Both the position numbers and the translations under genes were made by a program. From the NCBI RefSeq assembly GCF_030247195.1, contig NC_080672.1, positions 347,880,413 to 347,944,412 on the forward strand: a stretch of DNA of 64,000 nucleotides. The letters are read 5' to 3'. The notes below the pieces were generated by a model, which was not told the origin of the DNA, ran no database searches, and saw only the letters and a program-made list of their open reading frames with translations. The DNA comes from Topomyia yanbarensis (Eukaryota; Arthropoda; Insecta; Diptera; Culicidae). This document shows, in pieces, positions 11,895 to 22,356 of this stretch; positions within the stretch are counted from its first letter, which is position 1; each line of letters starts with the position of its first letter.

Positions 11895-13276
11895 ACATAT
11901 CCACAAACATCAAAAATTGTAATTGGCTTTACGATCGAACAATATTCCCGAATAGAATTTAACAATAGTATTTATGGTTATTACTGTTTCTTCGTTGTTG
12001 ATGTTCGACGTGGAACTATTGTGATCTCAGTTTATGTTTGTCCAATATGACGTCTAATTTTGATAGTTTATATCAAAAAATTTATTTGGCATGATGCCAT
12101 AGAACTGGATGCGGTTTGTAGATGTATAGATGAACCGTTTCTATACATCTACAAATCGCCTGCTAAATCAGAAGTTTTAGTGCAAATTTCATCATTGTCT
12201 TCGTTCGAACATTCTAACAATATTTTTCCATTCATTTCGATTTAGCGTCTTCTACACCTTGCAATCGTGTACTTTCGAATACCTTGCATTTTTTACCTCC
12301 GTCAATGATTATCATATTCGGCTAGCTTATAAACAATTTGAACTTTTGAATATCTGTTACTATAACGAGAGCAAATTGTAACTTGTAAATAAACAATAAA
12401 AATCAAATTTAACATCAATAATCCGTCGATGTACTATAGCCTCTCTTGTGACAAAAAACATGTTTTAGGTATTTTAGTTTCAATTTTCTTACATTTGGAA
12501 TTGATTTCATAAGGAACTTCCCCAAATTTCATTTGATCAGTATTAAAGATTTACGTAATAAATCCTCCCGAAACAAAATCCTGGCTACGGGTCTGTTACA
12601 CAGTATTAAAAGACAAGTAATCATAATTATCCGATCGAGTTCTTCAATTCATTGAATCCATCCGGAACACCACCACACTGGTTGTTTTTCAAAATTCAGC
12701 TTATACATTGTACTGCTGCGAAACATTGATCCGCCGAAATTGTGCAATGGGATTATACTGTCAGTAAAAAATAATGCCAAATATTATTGTTCTCATTCCA
12801 CGCATTAAAATGACCAACCAACTGACAAAGTATTATAATTTGAACGGCTGCCGATTCCGGTATGAGTGGTATTTGTAATGAACATTAGCAAGGCGCAAAG
12901 ACAATCATTGAAAATTTGCGATATCAATTTAAAAGATCCATGTTTTCCCATGGACAGTTAAACATGGCTTGCTTCAGGGTTGAAATATAGAAAATTTATT
13001 AGTATAATTCCTAGATTGCGAAACTAAAAATATTATTTATTCAATTGCTTAAACTAATTTTGGTTATTTTGACTGTTCAAATTTTTTCGATTTCTTCTTA
13101 TTTAAATAAAAGAATTTTCGAACGAAGTTTATGTATTGATTTACTTTTTCTCTTTCGTTGGGGCGTCCCGAAGCGTGCCGGGATTCGTAATTCATAAAAC
13201 TGATTGTTTCTGTTATTTGAAATAACGAACTAGGACCTTTTTGTTTTAACTTAATCTCTCAGTAATCAACATGTAT
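11895..13276. other. AT-rich spacer with no recognised gene
   Basis: No exon, transposon ORF or paired termini seen, apart from the compact hairpin at 12112-12158. Confidence 0.4.
12112..12158. repeat. Perfect-stem hairpin (18 bp stem, 11 nt loop)
   Basis: CGGTTTGTAGATGTATAG at 12112-12129 pairs with CTATACATCTACAAATCG at 12141-12158. There is one G:T wobble as RNA, and the loop is ATGAACCGTTT. The stem is shorter than a normal pre-miRNA and no copy was noticed elsewhere in the window. It may be a tiny foldback insertion or a structured transcript element. Confidence 0.6.
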
Positions 13277-13300
13277 TGTTAAAATACCGGGAAAGTTTTT

Positions 13301-13321
13301 GTTGCGTTGCGTTGCGTTGCG
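13301..13321. repeat. (GTTGC)n microsatellite
   Basis: Four perfect copies of a 5-bp unit directly after the 24-bp block 13279-13302 that is also found beside the U6 sequence. Confidence 0.7.
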
Positions 13322-13329
13322 AAGCACGG

Positions 13330-14330
13330 TGCTATTCGTAGATTGCATACTAACGATTATCATGTTGCCTATCGGTAATTTAACTCATGTTGCTTGTGAG
13401 ATAAATGAACGGGAATGAGCTTTATCTCTTTTGAATCAGTAAACCAATAGCATGAGAATCGTTATTGCCGGCCACGACCATCTTCACCGATACTTAGGAT
13501 AGAGTAGGAAACGTTGATGTAATATCTACTTAAGAAAGGCCACCGACTCAGCGACGCTTCCATAGGTATTACGGAGTTGGATTGAGGGACAGGTATAGGT
13601 CTAGGATTCGCCACAAGCAGGCAATGCGACCACGAAATGAATGTTTTTATGCGGTGAGATAATTAGACTCAGAGTATACGATTACTCAGAGCAAAAAGAT
13701 ATTTAGTTATGTTTTTCTTGTGTTTAAACTCTGGATAGCCGGCCATCGAGAGTGATTTACCTTTTCCCTAAACTACAGTAATTTGAACTCCAAACATCCG
13801 GCCGTGGGAGTACTGCTAAAACTGCGAGCTAATCTGATATCTTTAATAGACAATCGGTACGATCGCGCGTAATGTGGACAAAAACTGTGTATAGTGCAAA
13901 ATGATGCCGATATAATATCAAGAATACCACGCGTAGTTTCCTAGTTGGTCGACAAACAAAGAAATTTGTTCTCAGAGTCCTAAAAACTGTCAGCCCGACC
14001 GGCATCAACCGGCGGACACGTGTTCCCCACAATGCCATCAAATCAAAAAGCATTTAAAATTACATGCAACAAAATATGTGCAATTCAGAATGTCACGAAA
14101 TGAAGACCGCTCTATTATTTGCATCAAAATAAGGTCGGTAAAATTTAGTTGCATAACCGAAGTGGTTCATTTTCAAAGACAGCACTGCTGAAGAATCACC
14201 TTACAAAAACAAATGATAAGGGACACAGACGATTACAGCGGACAACCGCCTATTATATTGATCTGGTGGGAATGTAGCAAAAGCAGTGCGCATTAAAGCG
14301 AGGGCTGAAACCTCAGGTTGAAATAAGATG
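13330..14330 (+). repeat. Large dispersed repeat, copy 1 (partner 61880-63450)
   Basis: Collinear blocks shared with 61880-63450 include CTTCCATAGGTATTACGGAG, GGTCTAGGATTCGCCACAAG, CATCCGGCCGTGGGAGTACT, GCCCGACCGGCATCAACCGG and AGGGACACAGACG. A shorter fragment lies near 38030-38260. No coding frame spans it. Each copy carries a recurring module around AGCCGGCCATCGGGAGTA. Termini were not identified; it could be LTR, leader or non-autonomous element sequence. Confidence 0.55.
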
Positions 14331-14423
14331 GAATCCTAAACTAATAGAAAATCACGATCATTCGCGTATTTGTTGAAGCATAAAATGAACTTTCACTCAT
14401 CTTCGTATAACCTAGATTCTACC

Positions 14424-14516
14424 TGGGGCCCCATTCCCACAGCCACGCCTCCTAGCGACTAGAAGGAAATTTCCTTCCAGTCACCAAGCGACGCGACTGT
14501 GAGAACAGGGCCCCTG
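14424..14516. mobile_element. Short foldback MITE (about 93 bp)
   Basis: TGGGGCCCCATTCCCACAGC at 14424-14443 is mirrored by CTGTGAGAACAGGGCCCCTG at 14497-14516. The two arms run almost to the centre (GGAAATTTCC at 14465-14474), so the element is nearly one long hairpin. No target duplication was visible. Confidence 0.65.
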
Positions 14517-14695
14517 ATGTCATCATTTAATCAAGGCCGAATAATCATCGTCCAATTACTGTCAAGTATACTATCATTATATTTCATAAAGTCATCACTA
14601 CCAGCCTGTGAAACATTAAGTAAAGCAAGGTTTCACCTCCAAGCCTCAGCTCAATCGGAATGACACCCACAACGCTGCCCGTCCACTGCCTCCCG

Positions 14696-14850
14696 GTCAA
14701 ACCACTCGGAATTTGATTCGGAATCCTGAATGGAGCCAGTATGGACTCCAAATCAAATGCAACAACCGATTCTGAGTCGGAATCGGTTGTTGCATCCGAC
14801 CCGGAATCCATGACTCCATTCAGAAATCCGAACCGGTTCCGGAATGAGTT
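14696..14850. mobile_element. Foldback MITE with palindromic core
   Basis: GCAACAACCGATTC at 14759-14772 and GAATCGGTTGTTGC at 14780-14793 form the core. Outward, TTCGGAATCCTGAATGGAG (about 14717-14735) is mirrored by TCCATTCAGAAATCCGAAC (about 14815-14833). This is a long-armed inverted repeat. The open frame across it arises from the palindrome. Confidence 0.6.
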
Positions 14851-16242
14851 CAACTGGGCTACTGGGTGATCAAATGTCTGCAATATTGAACAGCTGACCA
14901 GCAACATCAAAGAGCGCAGAAACTGTCAAATATGGGTTCGGAACAATAACACTAACACCACTTTGCTTCGTTCAAAGGTCAGTCACAACACTTTACTTTT
15001 CCGGCCTCCCAAGCTGCAACCTTACGTCTAACGAGAAATATTCAAAATCCTGATCGAAAACTCCAAAAAAATTGTAATGATTAGCAGTTCTTAAAACCTG
15101 AATACATTACATCACACAGTCGAGCATGTACAGAAACTTCTAAACATCACAGTGATTTATTGACACCACAAAACCAAATGAAAAAGAAAAATATGTTTTT
15201 AATCTTGTCTACCGACATGCTATCCACACGCTTAACAAACTGTGATCAGCTCTTAAGTAACGCAAACGCAAAGGTAGTATTCAAAAATTCAGTCACAATC
15301 AGAAAGTCAAAGTCAACATCTCTGAGTAGGCGCACCATTAGTTGATTAGGACAAAGGCGTCAGTATTACGGTACGCAGAGAGAAGAAAGTCCACTCATCA
15401 AGCAAAACCAGAATCCAATCTTGCTGCAGAGGTATCAGAGATGGACTCCAATTGTGCCCGACAGGCAGACTCCACTCTCTGCGCAACTGTTCTCTATAAA
15501 CTGAGTTGAATTTGGTGAGCGTGTGAAGGCTATCCAAAAATCAAAACAAACATGCGACGAGTAGATCAACTAAACCACGGAATGAATATGCTACGTTGAA
15601 GGAATTCCAATTGGATTATGTGATTAAAAAATACTCCCTTGCTTATTACTGCAGAAAATGGCGCATCGCTCTTTTCTGCCAATCAAAATTTTCCAATCAC
15701 TTCTTGTGCACCGAAACTATTCATCCATTCTCAAATTTCACAACACACTTGAAGAACTCTTTCAAAACTGGTCACTACTAAGTTTCTATTCAATTTTGAC
15801 TGTTTTATGCATCTCAAATTTATTTATGGAACGGAGCGATAAAAAAAAACACTTCATCACCATTGCAGTGATGCCAAAAAAAAAAAAAACTGTAATGTCA
15901 GATCATTGTAATTGTAGAAAAACGTGCGAAAAGATTATGGGTTTTTACGCGCATTCGAGGTCTGCTTCAGAAGTGAACCTTGAAATGGGCTTTTCCCATA
16001 CAACAACATTAAATTTCATGTAGATCGACATGGGTCAGTTGAAAAATGAAAATAAATAAATAAATAACGATGTTCGAGGTCCTAATAGTTTTCTTAAATC
16101 TGCTGCTCGAACTTACGATTAGCCGCTAGCAGCTGGGCAAAACTATATTGAGACTTAGCATTCTTTTTATATCGGAAGGCGCTAAAGTTGAGTACTTTGG
16201 TTGAAGACTATCAGGCGTTTTAATGTGTTATACTAAAATCTT
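14851..16242. other. No gene recognised
   Basis: AT-rich, with two A-runs near 15840 and 15886 and scattered short open frames lacking domain signal, signal peptide or splice context. Confidence 0.35.
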
Positions 16243-16292
16243 AAAAATGTGGAACGCTTCACGATTTTGCGTGTCATCCTTGCGCAGGGGCC

Positions 16293-16332
<40 letters not shown>

Positions 16333-16349
16333 CCAGCCGAAGCTAGGAC
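16243..16349 (-). ncRNA. U6: U6 spliceosomal snRNA sequence, full length
   Basis: The reverse complement carries the whole U6 body: the ATATACTAAAATTGG segment, the ACAGAGA box, the AGCATGGCCCCTGCGCAAGG segment that contains AGC and pairs with U4/U2, and the 3' GAAGCGTTCCACA followed by five thymines (16243-16247), a Pol III terminator. The length, 107 nt, is that of a genuine U6. The 5' stem-loop differs from the common insect form at four positions that still pair: C3-G17 replaces U3-A17 and A6-U15 replaces U6-A15, with the UUCG loop and bulged U5 kept. No TATA-like box is seen 25-32 nt upstream (16374-16381 reads GTCAGCTT on the plus strand), so expression is uncertain. It could be a dispersed pseudogene of an unusual U6 variant. 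Confidence 0.9.
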
Positions 16350-18879
16350 ATTAAAATACCGGGAAAGTTTTTGTGTCAGCTTAAGTAGAATAGGAACTTT
16401 AATTAAAAACCTATTGGAATAAGCAACTAAATCTTGACCAAAAACATCTATTTAACTACATTAACAAATTTTAGACAACTTCGTAAGCCTTTGAAGATAA
16501 CTCTGGGAATCTCGATTCGCGAAAATGAGAAAGGAATAATTGCACAATGAAGTGAGTTAAGATAGATTTTTAGTGCTTTGAAATATTATCAAACAAATTG
16601 TCAAAAGTCACAATTAAATTGACATAAATGACTGCAACATGCTACATTTGTTATAAAGCACCAACAATGCAGGTAGGGTTCAATTGAATTAATTTTATTG
16701 AATTGATCTCAGCATACACATAAATCAATTGAGTTCCACAAACTGTAAGCGATTCTAATTCAAAAATTGAATTATAATCACGTTCCGATATGATTATAAA
16801 ATGACTTTTGCCGAATATGCTTTATAACTTTTCTAACATTGATATAAATGGTTTATTAAGCGGGGCATAACCGAAATATGCATTCTAATTAAACCTATAT
16901 GTAGATACTTTAATTTCTCCATGAAAATAACAATCTGCATCGACTTTTTCAGCCAAATTTCACTGTTCACTCTTAATGCCTAAATCGAAACCTTTCTACT
17001 TACGTGCTTCAGGCGTTGATTTCAATCAAACTGTTTGGACATGTCGGATCCACCAGCACAATTAGCACCGAATATTCCAATTAATCACTACTCAGATATC
17101 AGAGCTAGCCGTCAATTGACGGAATGTATTCGGTTACGGTCCCACTAATCACTCCGTACACGCAATCGTCTGGTAGGATCACGTTTTTGACAAATAACAC
17201 CAATTGCTTGTTTATACCGCCTTCGTCGTCCTCGCTATCACTTAATCAACTATGAAATGCCCGCATTTCTCCACTAACAACCACAAACACCAATGAACCC
17301 ACTTCTGAAAAGTATGATAGCTTCTTCCGTAGGCAAACAGTTGTGTGCAAGCTATTTATTATCTTATATCCTTCCACTATGGTTGTTTCAAGCTAACCAT
17401 CCACTGTCAACGATTGTAGACAACTTCACTTGTTGATCTTACGAATCCCAATCCTGAACGGACTAGAGTTGATTTTTCTGGTATCACGTTACATTCACCG
17501 ACTCACCGGGTCGTATGCCACTACGCAAAATTTAATGTCTACCCGAGAGGAAGTCCCGCAACAAAATGATAACGATATTATTCTCCACATCCTAATTTAT
17601 AGAAAAGGGAAACTCTTTTCCAATCGCGAGAAGAGAAAAACGTCGTGGCTTTTTACTCTCATAAGTGGCTGGGAAAAATCTCGTCCCGAGAGAGATCCTC
17701 GTTGAACGAAACGGCGGCGCCTGCCACCACATGGGCGACCGGGTTGATTTAAAACAGTCATCCGACGAGTACGCCGATGTAAAAATGGGATACGATTGAA
17801 ATACACGTGATTCCTATATGATGAAGCGTTACGACGCGCAGCAGCCAAGGATCGAAGGAACTTTTCTTGTTGGTAGACTGACCATCCGTCTCCATCGGGT
17901 CCACAAACTTTTAATTTTTTCATGCCAAAATTAAAATGAAGCTTTTACTCATTCATGGAGACACTTCAATGTAATTAAATGTCATAAATTAATTATCACG
18001 GGCACGGGAAATATCAAATGTAACGGAACAATGCTTAGTTGAGTTATTGATTTTTGTTTTTTTTTGTTTTTGCACTGTCGGCTGCAAGCTCAACTAGAGA
18101 GTCGGCTGAACTCCCTGGTGGCATTGGCTCTTTCGAAAAATCAATTGCTGACTGACACTGCATAAAGAGGTGAACAGTGCATTGTGCTTTGATCTTCGCC
18201 ACTATGTCCAATCAAGGCTTTTAAAAAGCAGGCTAAAAGCCAAACGTAATTGCATAGCTAACATCTCGCTGCCCGGCCTGGCAGGATACAGATTCGCTGC
18301 TGTTTGCGTGTGCATAAGAAGGTTGGTTGCAATCTAACCTAAATTTAATAAAAACTAAATCTTGCCTTCGATACATAGTGAGGGCTAGTACGGGAAGTTA
18401 CTGGTAGTTCCAGGGATGAGTACGAAAAGGGTTACGAAATTGAAAAAAAAAGATCTAGCTAATTCAACCAAAAAGCAAAGTAACTTAGTCCTATATTTCT
18501 CCAGACTTCAATAACGAATACTTGGGTACAGTAAATTTAAATGGATATCATGCTTCTGTTTCTGAGTAATTCCACCAAAATTGATCAAATTATTTAAAAA
18601 ATCGTGACCTTTTTCGATTCAAATAAATCTTTTTCATTTTACCTGTATAGGAGATTAAGTTTTCCTCACAGACAATTAGATCATTTCGATTCAAACGCTA
18701 GAAGGGCTATTATTCGTAAAGACAAAACAACCATAGAATGAGTAGTAGAGAGTTGATCCTTCTTTTCGAAAAGCATGAACACCGAACACCGTAGCGCTGC
18801 AGGAGTTTTGTTGGACAGGATCCATGGTGAGGGATTCCATGAGAAGCCGGCCGACCGCAAAATATGACCATCGTCGATT
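16350..18879. other. No gene recognised; GC-richer patch at 17400-17930
   Basis: Mostly AT-rich. The 17400-17930 patch (CGGCGGCGCCTGCCACCACA, TCTCGTCCCGAGAGAGATC) is GC-richer and open on the minus strand. Its translation is arginine- and serine-rich without any motif, so I do not call a gene; it may be promoter or LTR sequence. Confidence 0.35.
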
Positions 18880-19078
18880 CGAGCGAAACTGTACATTTGT
18901 GTTCGGTTTATGAATCTCCATGATTTTCTCTGGCAATTGAAATATTCTGATACAAGGACAATTGTTCAAAAGGGCGTAGACATTTCTACGTGCAACGATT
19001 TCAATTTTTTTTTTGTTCGGTTACACTATTTTATACAGTAAAACTATCTGAGAACGAATTACAGGGAATGAATACTTA

Positions 19079-19104
19079 CACCGTGTCCAATAAATTCTCA
19101 TACA
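19079..19104 (+). repeat. Mariner left terminal inverted repeat
   Basis: 26 bp, identical to the reverse complement of 20356-20381; preceded by TA. Confidence 0.93.
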
Positions 19105-19240
19105 CTTCTTCAAAGGCATTGTTGTCGTGTACGCACAACACATATATTAGCTATGTATTGGTGACATGTTGTACTATGTTTGCACTATTACTGACATGAT
19201 AACATACATTCTTTCATTCAGTTTACATTTTCTACCGACG

Positions 19241-20272
19241 ATGAAGGAATTCCGTGCCGTGGTGATAAAAAAATTTTTGGCTGGTGAGCGCCCGGGCGCT
19301 ATTTTCAAAATTTTAAAGAGTGTTGGAGTAAAGCGCGATTATGTTTACCGGACCATCCAAAGGTACCGTGACACTTGCTCATTGGATGACAGAAAAAGAT
19401 CCGGCCGCCCTCGTTCGGTAAGGACTGGACAAGTGGTTAAAGTCGTGAAGGAACGGATTAGGCGAAAATCTCAGCGCTCTGTTCGGAAAATGGCTGCTGA
19501 TCTGAATATGTCGAAATCATCGATGCACAATATTTTAAAACTCGACCTGGGACTGCAAGCTTTCAAGAAACGTAAAGTACACGGAGTTTCGGAAGCTTCC
19601 AAGGAAAAAAGACTTGAAAGAGCAAGTGCTATCCTATCACGGCACGCTGGGGAAGAATTTCTATTTTCTGATGAAAAATTATTTGTCCTGCAGCAATCTC
19701 ACAATGTCCAAAATGACCGATTGTGGGCTGTCACTTCCAGGAATGTGTCAGATAGTGACAGGAATATTCCTCGATTCCAAAGCGCCGGTGCAGTGATGGT
19801 TTGGGGAGCAATTTGCAAGCGTGGCAAATTTCCGCTTGTTTTCATCGACAGAGGCGTTAAAATTAACGCTGTGTATTATAAAACTGAAGTTTTAGAGAAA
19901 ATCGTAAAGCCAAGTGTGCAAACAATGTTTGGAAATGACCATTATGTGTTTCAGCAGGACGGAGCGCCTTCCCACACAGCGAATGTCGTTCAGAGCTGGT
20001 GTCGGAACAATTTGAACGACTTTTTGGCGAAGGACGAATGGCCTCCCAGCTCTCCGGATCTTAATCCCTTGGACTATTTTGTGTGGTCATACATGTTGTC
20101 GATGATCAACGAATACAGAGTGTCCAATATAACCCAATTCAAAACCATAATTCAACGGATTTGGGACGAAATACCGATGGAAGCCGTGCGTGCCGCTTGT
20201 GATGGTTTTGAGAAACGTCTGAAGCTGGTGAAGAAACTAAAAGGCGGTGTCATTCCAAAACATATGCTGTAA
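19241..20272 (+). CDS. Mariner transposase, DD37D type, intact
   Basis: Encodes a 343-residue transposase that would bind the TIRs and perform cut-and-paste at TA. The N-terminal 110 residues hold paired helix-turn-helix segments separated by the AT-hook-like GRPR motif (residues 55-58). The catalytic triad is D144 (FSDEKLF), D240 (VFQQDGAPSHTA) and D278 (SPDLNPLDYFVW). There are 37 residues between the last two, and the last is aspartate, so it is DD37D (maT group or the mosquito ITmD37D group). VMVWGAI (residues 186-192) is the usual Tc1/mariner block. I chose the ATG at 19241 because upstream codons show no similarity and lie in the 5' untranslated part of the element. Length fits the family and no stop or frameshift is seen. 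Confidence 0.93.
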   Translation: MKEFRAVVIKKFLAGERPGAIFKILKSVGVKRDYVYRTIQRYRDTCSLDDRKRSGRPRSVRTGQVVKVVKERIRRKSQRSVRKMAADLNMSKSSMHNILKLDLGLQAFKKRKVHGVSEASKEKRLERASAILSRHAGEEFLFSDEKLFVLQQSHNVQNDRLWAVTSRNVSDSDRNIPRFQSAGAVMVWGAICKRGKFPLVFIDRGVKINAVYYKTEVLEKIVKPSVQTMFGNDHYVFQQDGAPSHTANVVQSWCRNNLNDFLAKDEWPPSSPDLNPLDYFVWSYMLSMINEYRVSNITQFKTIIQRIWDEIPMEAVRAACDGFEKRLKLVKKLKGGVIPKHML

Positions 20273-20355
20273 ATGATCAGTATTATATAGCATCACAGTA
20301 TAAAAAATTTCAATAAAATTTGACTTACCAATACAGAATAATTTGGGTTTCATTT

Positions 20356-20381
20356 TGTATGAGAATTTATTGGACACGGTG
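20356..20381 (-). repeat. Mariner right terminal inverted repeat
   Basis: 26 bp, perfect inverted copy of the left end; followed by TA at 20382-20383. Confidence 0.93.
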
Positions 20382-20899
20382 TATGCGCGAAAAAAATATA
20401 CACTGAAAAAAATGTGTCATTTTTCACAAAAACTAAAATTAATGATAAAAATTCAAATTGGAAAATACCCATTTTTTCTAATTTTTTTATATTTTGTCAA
20501 CGAAAACCTAAAGAGAAAAGAAACATTTTGAATGTGATTTTATGATGGAGAAATTATCAGCAAAAAATTTTTTCTAACAATAACTTTATACATGTTTTTT
20601 AAATTTCATTCAATGTATTTAACAAATATCTTCCAAAATGCGATAGTCTTCGAGATATTTGGAATTTTTCTCCAACAAAAACAATTAATTCATGTAATTA
20701 TGTCCTATTTAAAAGTTATTCGCTTTACCCCATCATAAATTGCTGAAAGTCTAATGTTTGTCGTTTTACAGACATAAAAGAAGCTTTTTCAGCGTATTTA
20801 GATCATGCAGAAGCTTTTAATAAAAAAAGTTTTCAAATGCCCTGGTCGATCCCTAGCAAGCGTGCAGCTTATGCGCCACTTCCCGTAGAAAGACTGCAC

Positions 20900-22356
20900 G
20901 CCAAGATTGGTTTGCCCGGATGAGACTCTTCTTAGGGCGAGTCCCTGAAGAAGATTCACCTAAAAGAAATTAATCAGGATCGAATCAGACAGGCTCGATG
21001 ATAGAAGCTTGTTCAACCTCTCTATCTCCGTCTTAAACGTCAAAAACGGCTCGTTCCTAAGTTGTTTCCTCTCGTAAATTTTCTGACGATTTCCCTGGTC
21101 CTTGTTCGGGTTGCCGTACATGTAGCGGATTTTCTCCTCAAAGTCCTGCCAATCTAGAAACTCGTCAGCGTAGCACAAGTACCAATCGTAGGCATCTCCC
21201 CGCAATATTGTATGCACTAGCTGCAACAGGATGTCGTCTGCGATCCGATCCATTCGCGCTAGCTTACGAATTTTGTGGAGAAAATATTCCAACGATCGAT
21301 GGCGGGGGTCGCCACTAAAAGTTCGATGCCATTTCTCCATACGCCGGTCTGCGTCCTGAATCTCACGATCACCAATTCGTCGATTCACACGACGTCTTGG
21401 GCGAAACTCCTCAGCGTCACACCCACTTTCGTCCTCGCTACTCTGCTGGATTACTTCACTCTGCCTTCGATGCAGGCCACCGGTGGGATGCCGCTCCACC
21501 GCATATCATCTGGATGCTCCCGTTCAGCTACTCTCGTCTCGTCTTGACTCAAGAGATAACGTGTCCTACCACACATTCTGCTCGACCACTGCTCCTGCCG
21601 CTGATCGCCTCGTTCATCGTAATACGAACGCTCGCTTGTCGTCTCTATCCGTCGTTCGGCTGATTTCCATCGCCTTGCTTGTCCTCCATCAGTCCCATCT
21701 TGTAACGTCTTTGGTATTCCACTACATCGTCGTACCTCCTCTCCCCTCCTGTGCCCGAGTTCGTGATAGTTGACTTGGATGTACGGTGCAGGTTGCGCTT
21801 CTCTGTTGAACTCTACTCTAGTCATCATCTCAGAAACTTGCAGTCCTCGATTGGAAGGGTTGACGAAACTCGTTGGGTCTGGTATCTGGGTTGCCAGTCT
21901 AACTTCTGCCAATTCTCGCCTCAACTCAAACACTTGCATTCTCAGCATTCTGTTTTCGTCGTTTAGTTGATTTTCCCTCCGTAGTTGTTCCTCACTCGCT
22001 GTTTTGGGAATAGCTCCAAGGGGTCGCATCGAATGCTCATCAGACGACCTGTACTCGCGTTCTTGTCCGTCGTCTCGATGCTCCTCGTCTTTCCTATCAT
22101 CATTCCCTGACTCCAATGACTTTTGCTGATTGTCAACAACTTCTCCTGAGTGAGAATCTTCGGAACCCTTCTTCCCACTAAATCTGTTCAACACACTTCG
22201 AATTTCGCTTGTCAGTTCTTTACGCATGGCTTCGGATCCAGGATCCTCAGCTATGCTTCGTGCGACCCTAAGCGCGTAATGTTTTAATCGGGAAATGCAC
22301 CTTTCATCTGGACCTTTCTCCAACTTCCCTCTCAAAACATCGATTATGCTTGACAC
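20900..22356 (-). pseudogene. LTR-retrotransposon Gag, broken and truncated
   Basis: Two overlapping minus-strand frames make up one Gag-like protein. The N-terminal part (22356 down to 21451) has a heptad-leucine coiled coil (LRRENQLNDENRMLRMQ, then VFELRRELAEV). The C-terminal part (21499 down to 20960) is a retrotransposon Gag capsid region: LEYFLHKIRKLARMDRI, LVHTILRGDAYDWYLCY, FEEKIRYMYGN, NEPFLTFKTEIERL. A frameshift near 21480 separates them. The sequence ends before any zinc knuckle, protease or RT and runs into unrelated DNA near 20850. It is a 3'-truncated, inactive Ty3/Gypsy-like element by resemblance of the capsid segment; the family is not firmly resolved. Confidence 0.65.

Larger units (their letters stand above)
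19079..20381 (+). mobile_element. Mariner (DD37D, maT-like) element, apparently complete
   Basis: The 1303-bp element has perfect 26-bp terminal inverted repeats, starting CACCGTGTCCAATAAATTCT at 19079 and mirrored at 20356-20381, and is flanked by the TA target duplication at 19077-19078 and 20382-20383. It contains one uninterrupted transposase gene and an AATAAA at 20312-20317. The surrounding repeat exists without the insertion at 40590-40620 (reverse), which marks the insertion point exactly. Intact ORF, perfect TIRs and TA duplication point to a young insertion that could still be mobile; activity itself is inference. Confidence 0.93.
18890..20830 (+). repeat. Dispersed repeat interrupted by mariner (copies at 30 kb and 39-40.8 kb)
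   Basis: Left part: ATGAATCTCCATGATTTTCTC, AAAAGGGCGTAGACATTTCT, TTTTGTTCGGTTAC. Right part, after the mariner: AAAAAATATACACTGAAAAA, ACATGTTTTTTAAATTTCAT, AACAAATATCTTCCAAAATG. The same order, uninterrupted, is found at 30090-30255 (+, partial) and 40790-39740 (-), with a further arm at 39045-39720 (+). No coding capacity seen. Confidence 0.65.

Noticed and set aside
17597..17923. 108-codon minus-strand ORF in a GC-richer patch
   Set aside because: Arg/Ser-rich, no motif, no signal peptide, no splice context; the GC content alone keeps the frame open.
21275..21970. Overlapping plus-strand ORFs of 66-96 codons
   Set aside because: They are antisense shadows of the Gag frame on the minus strand.
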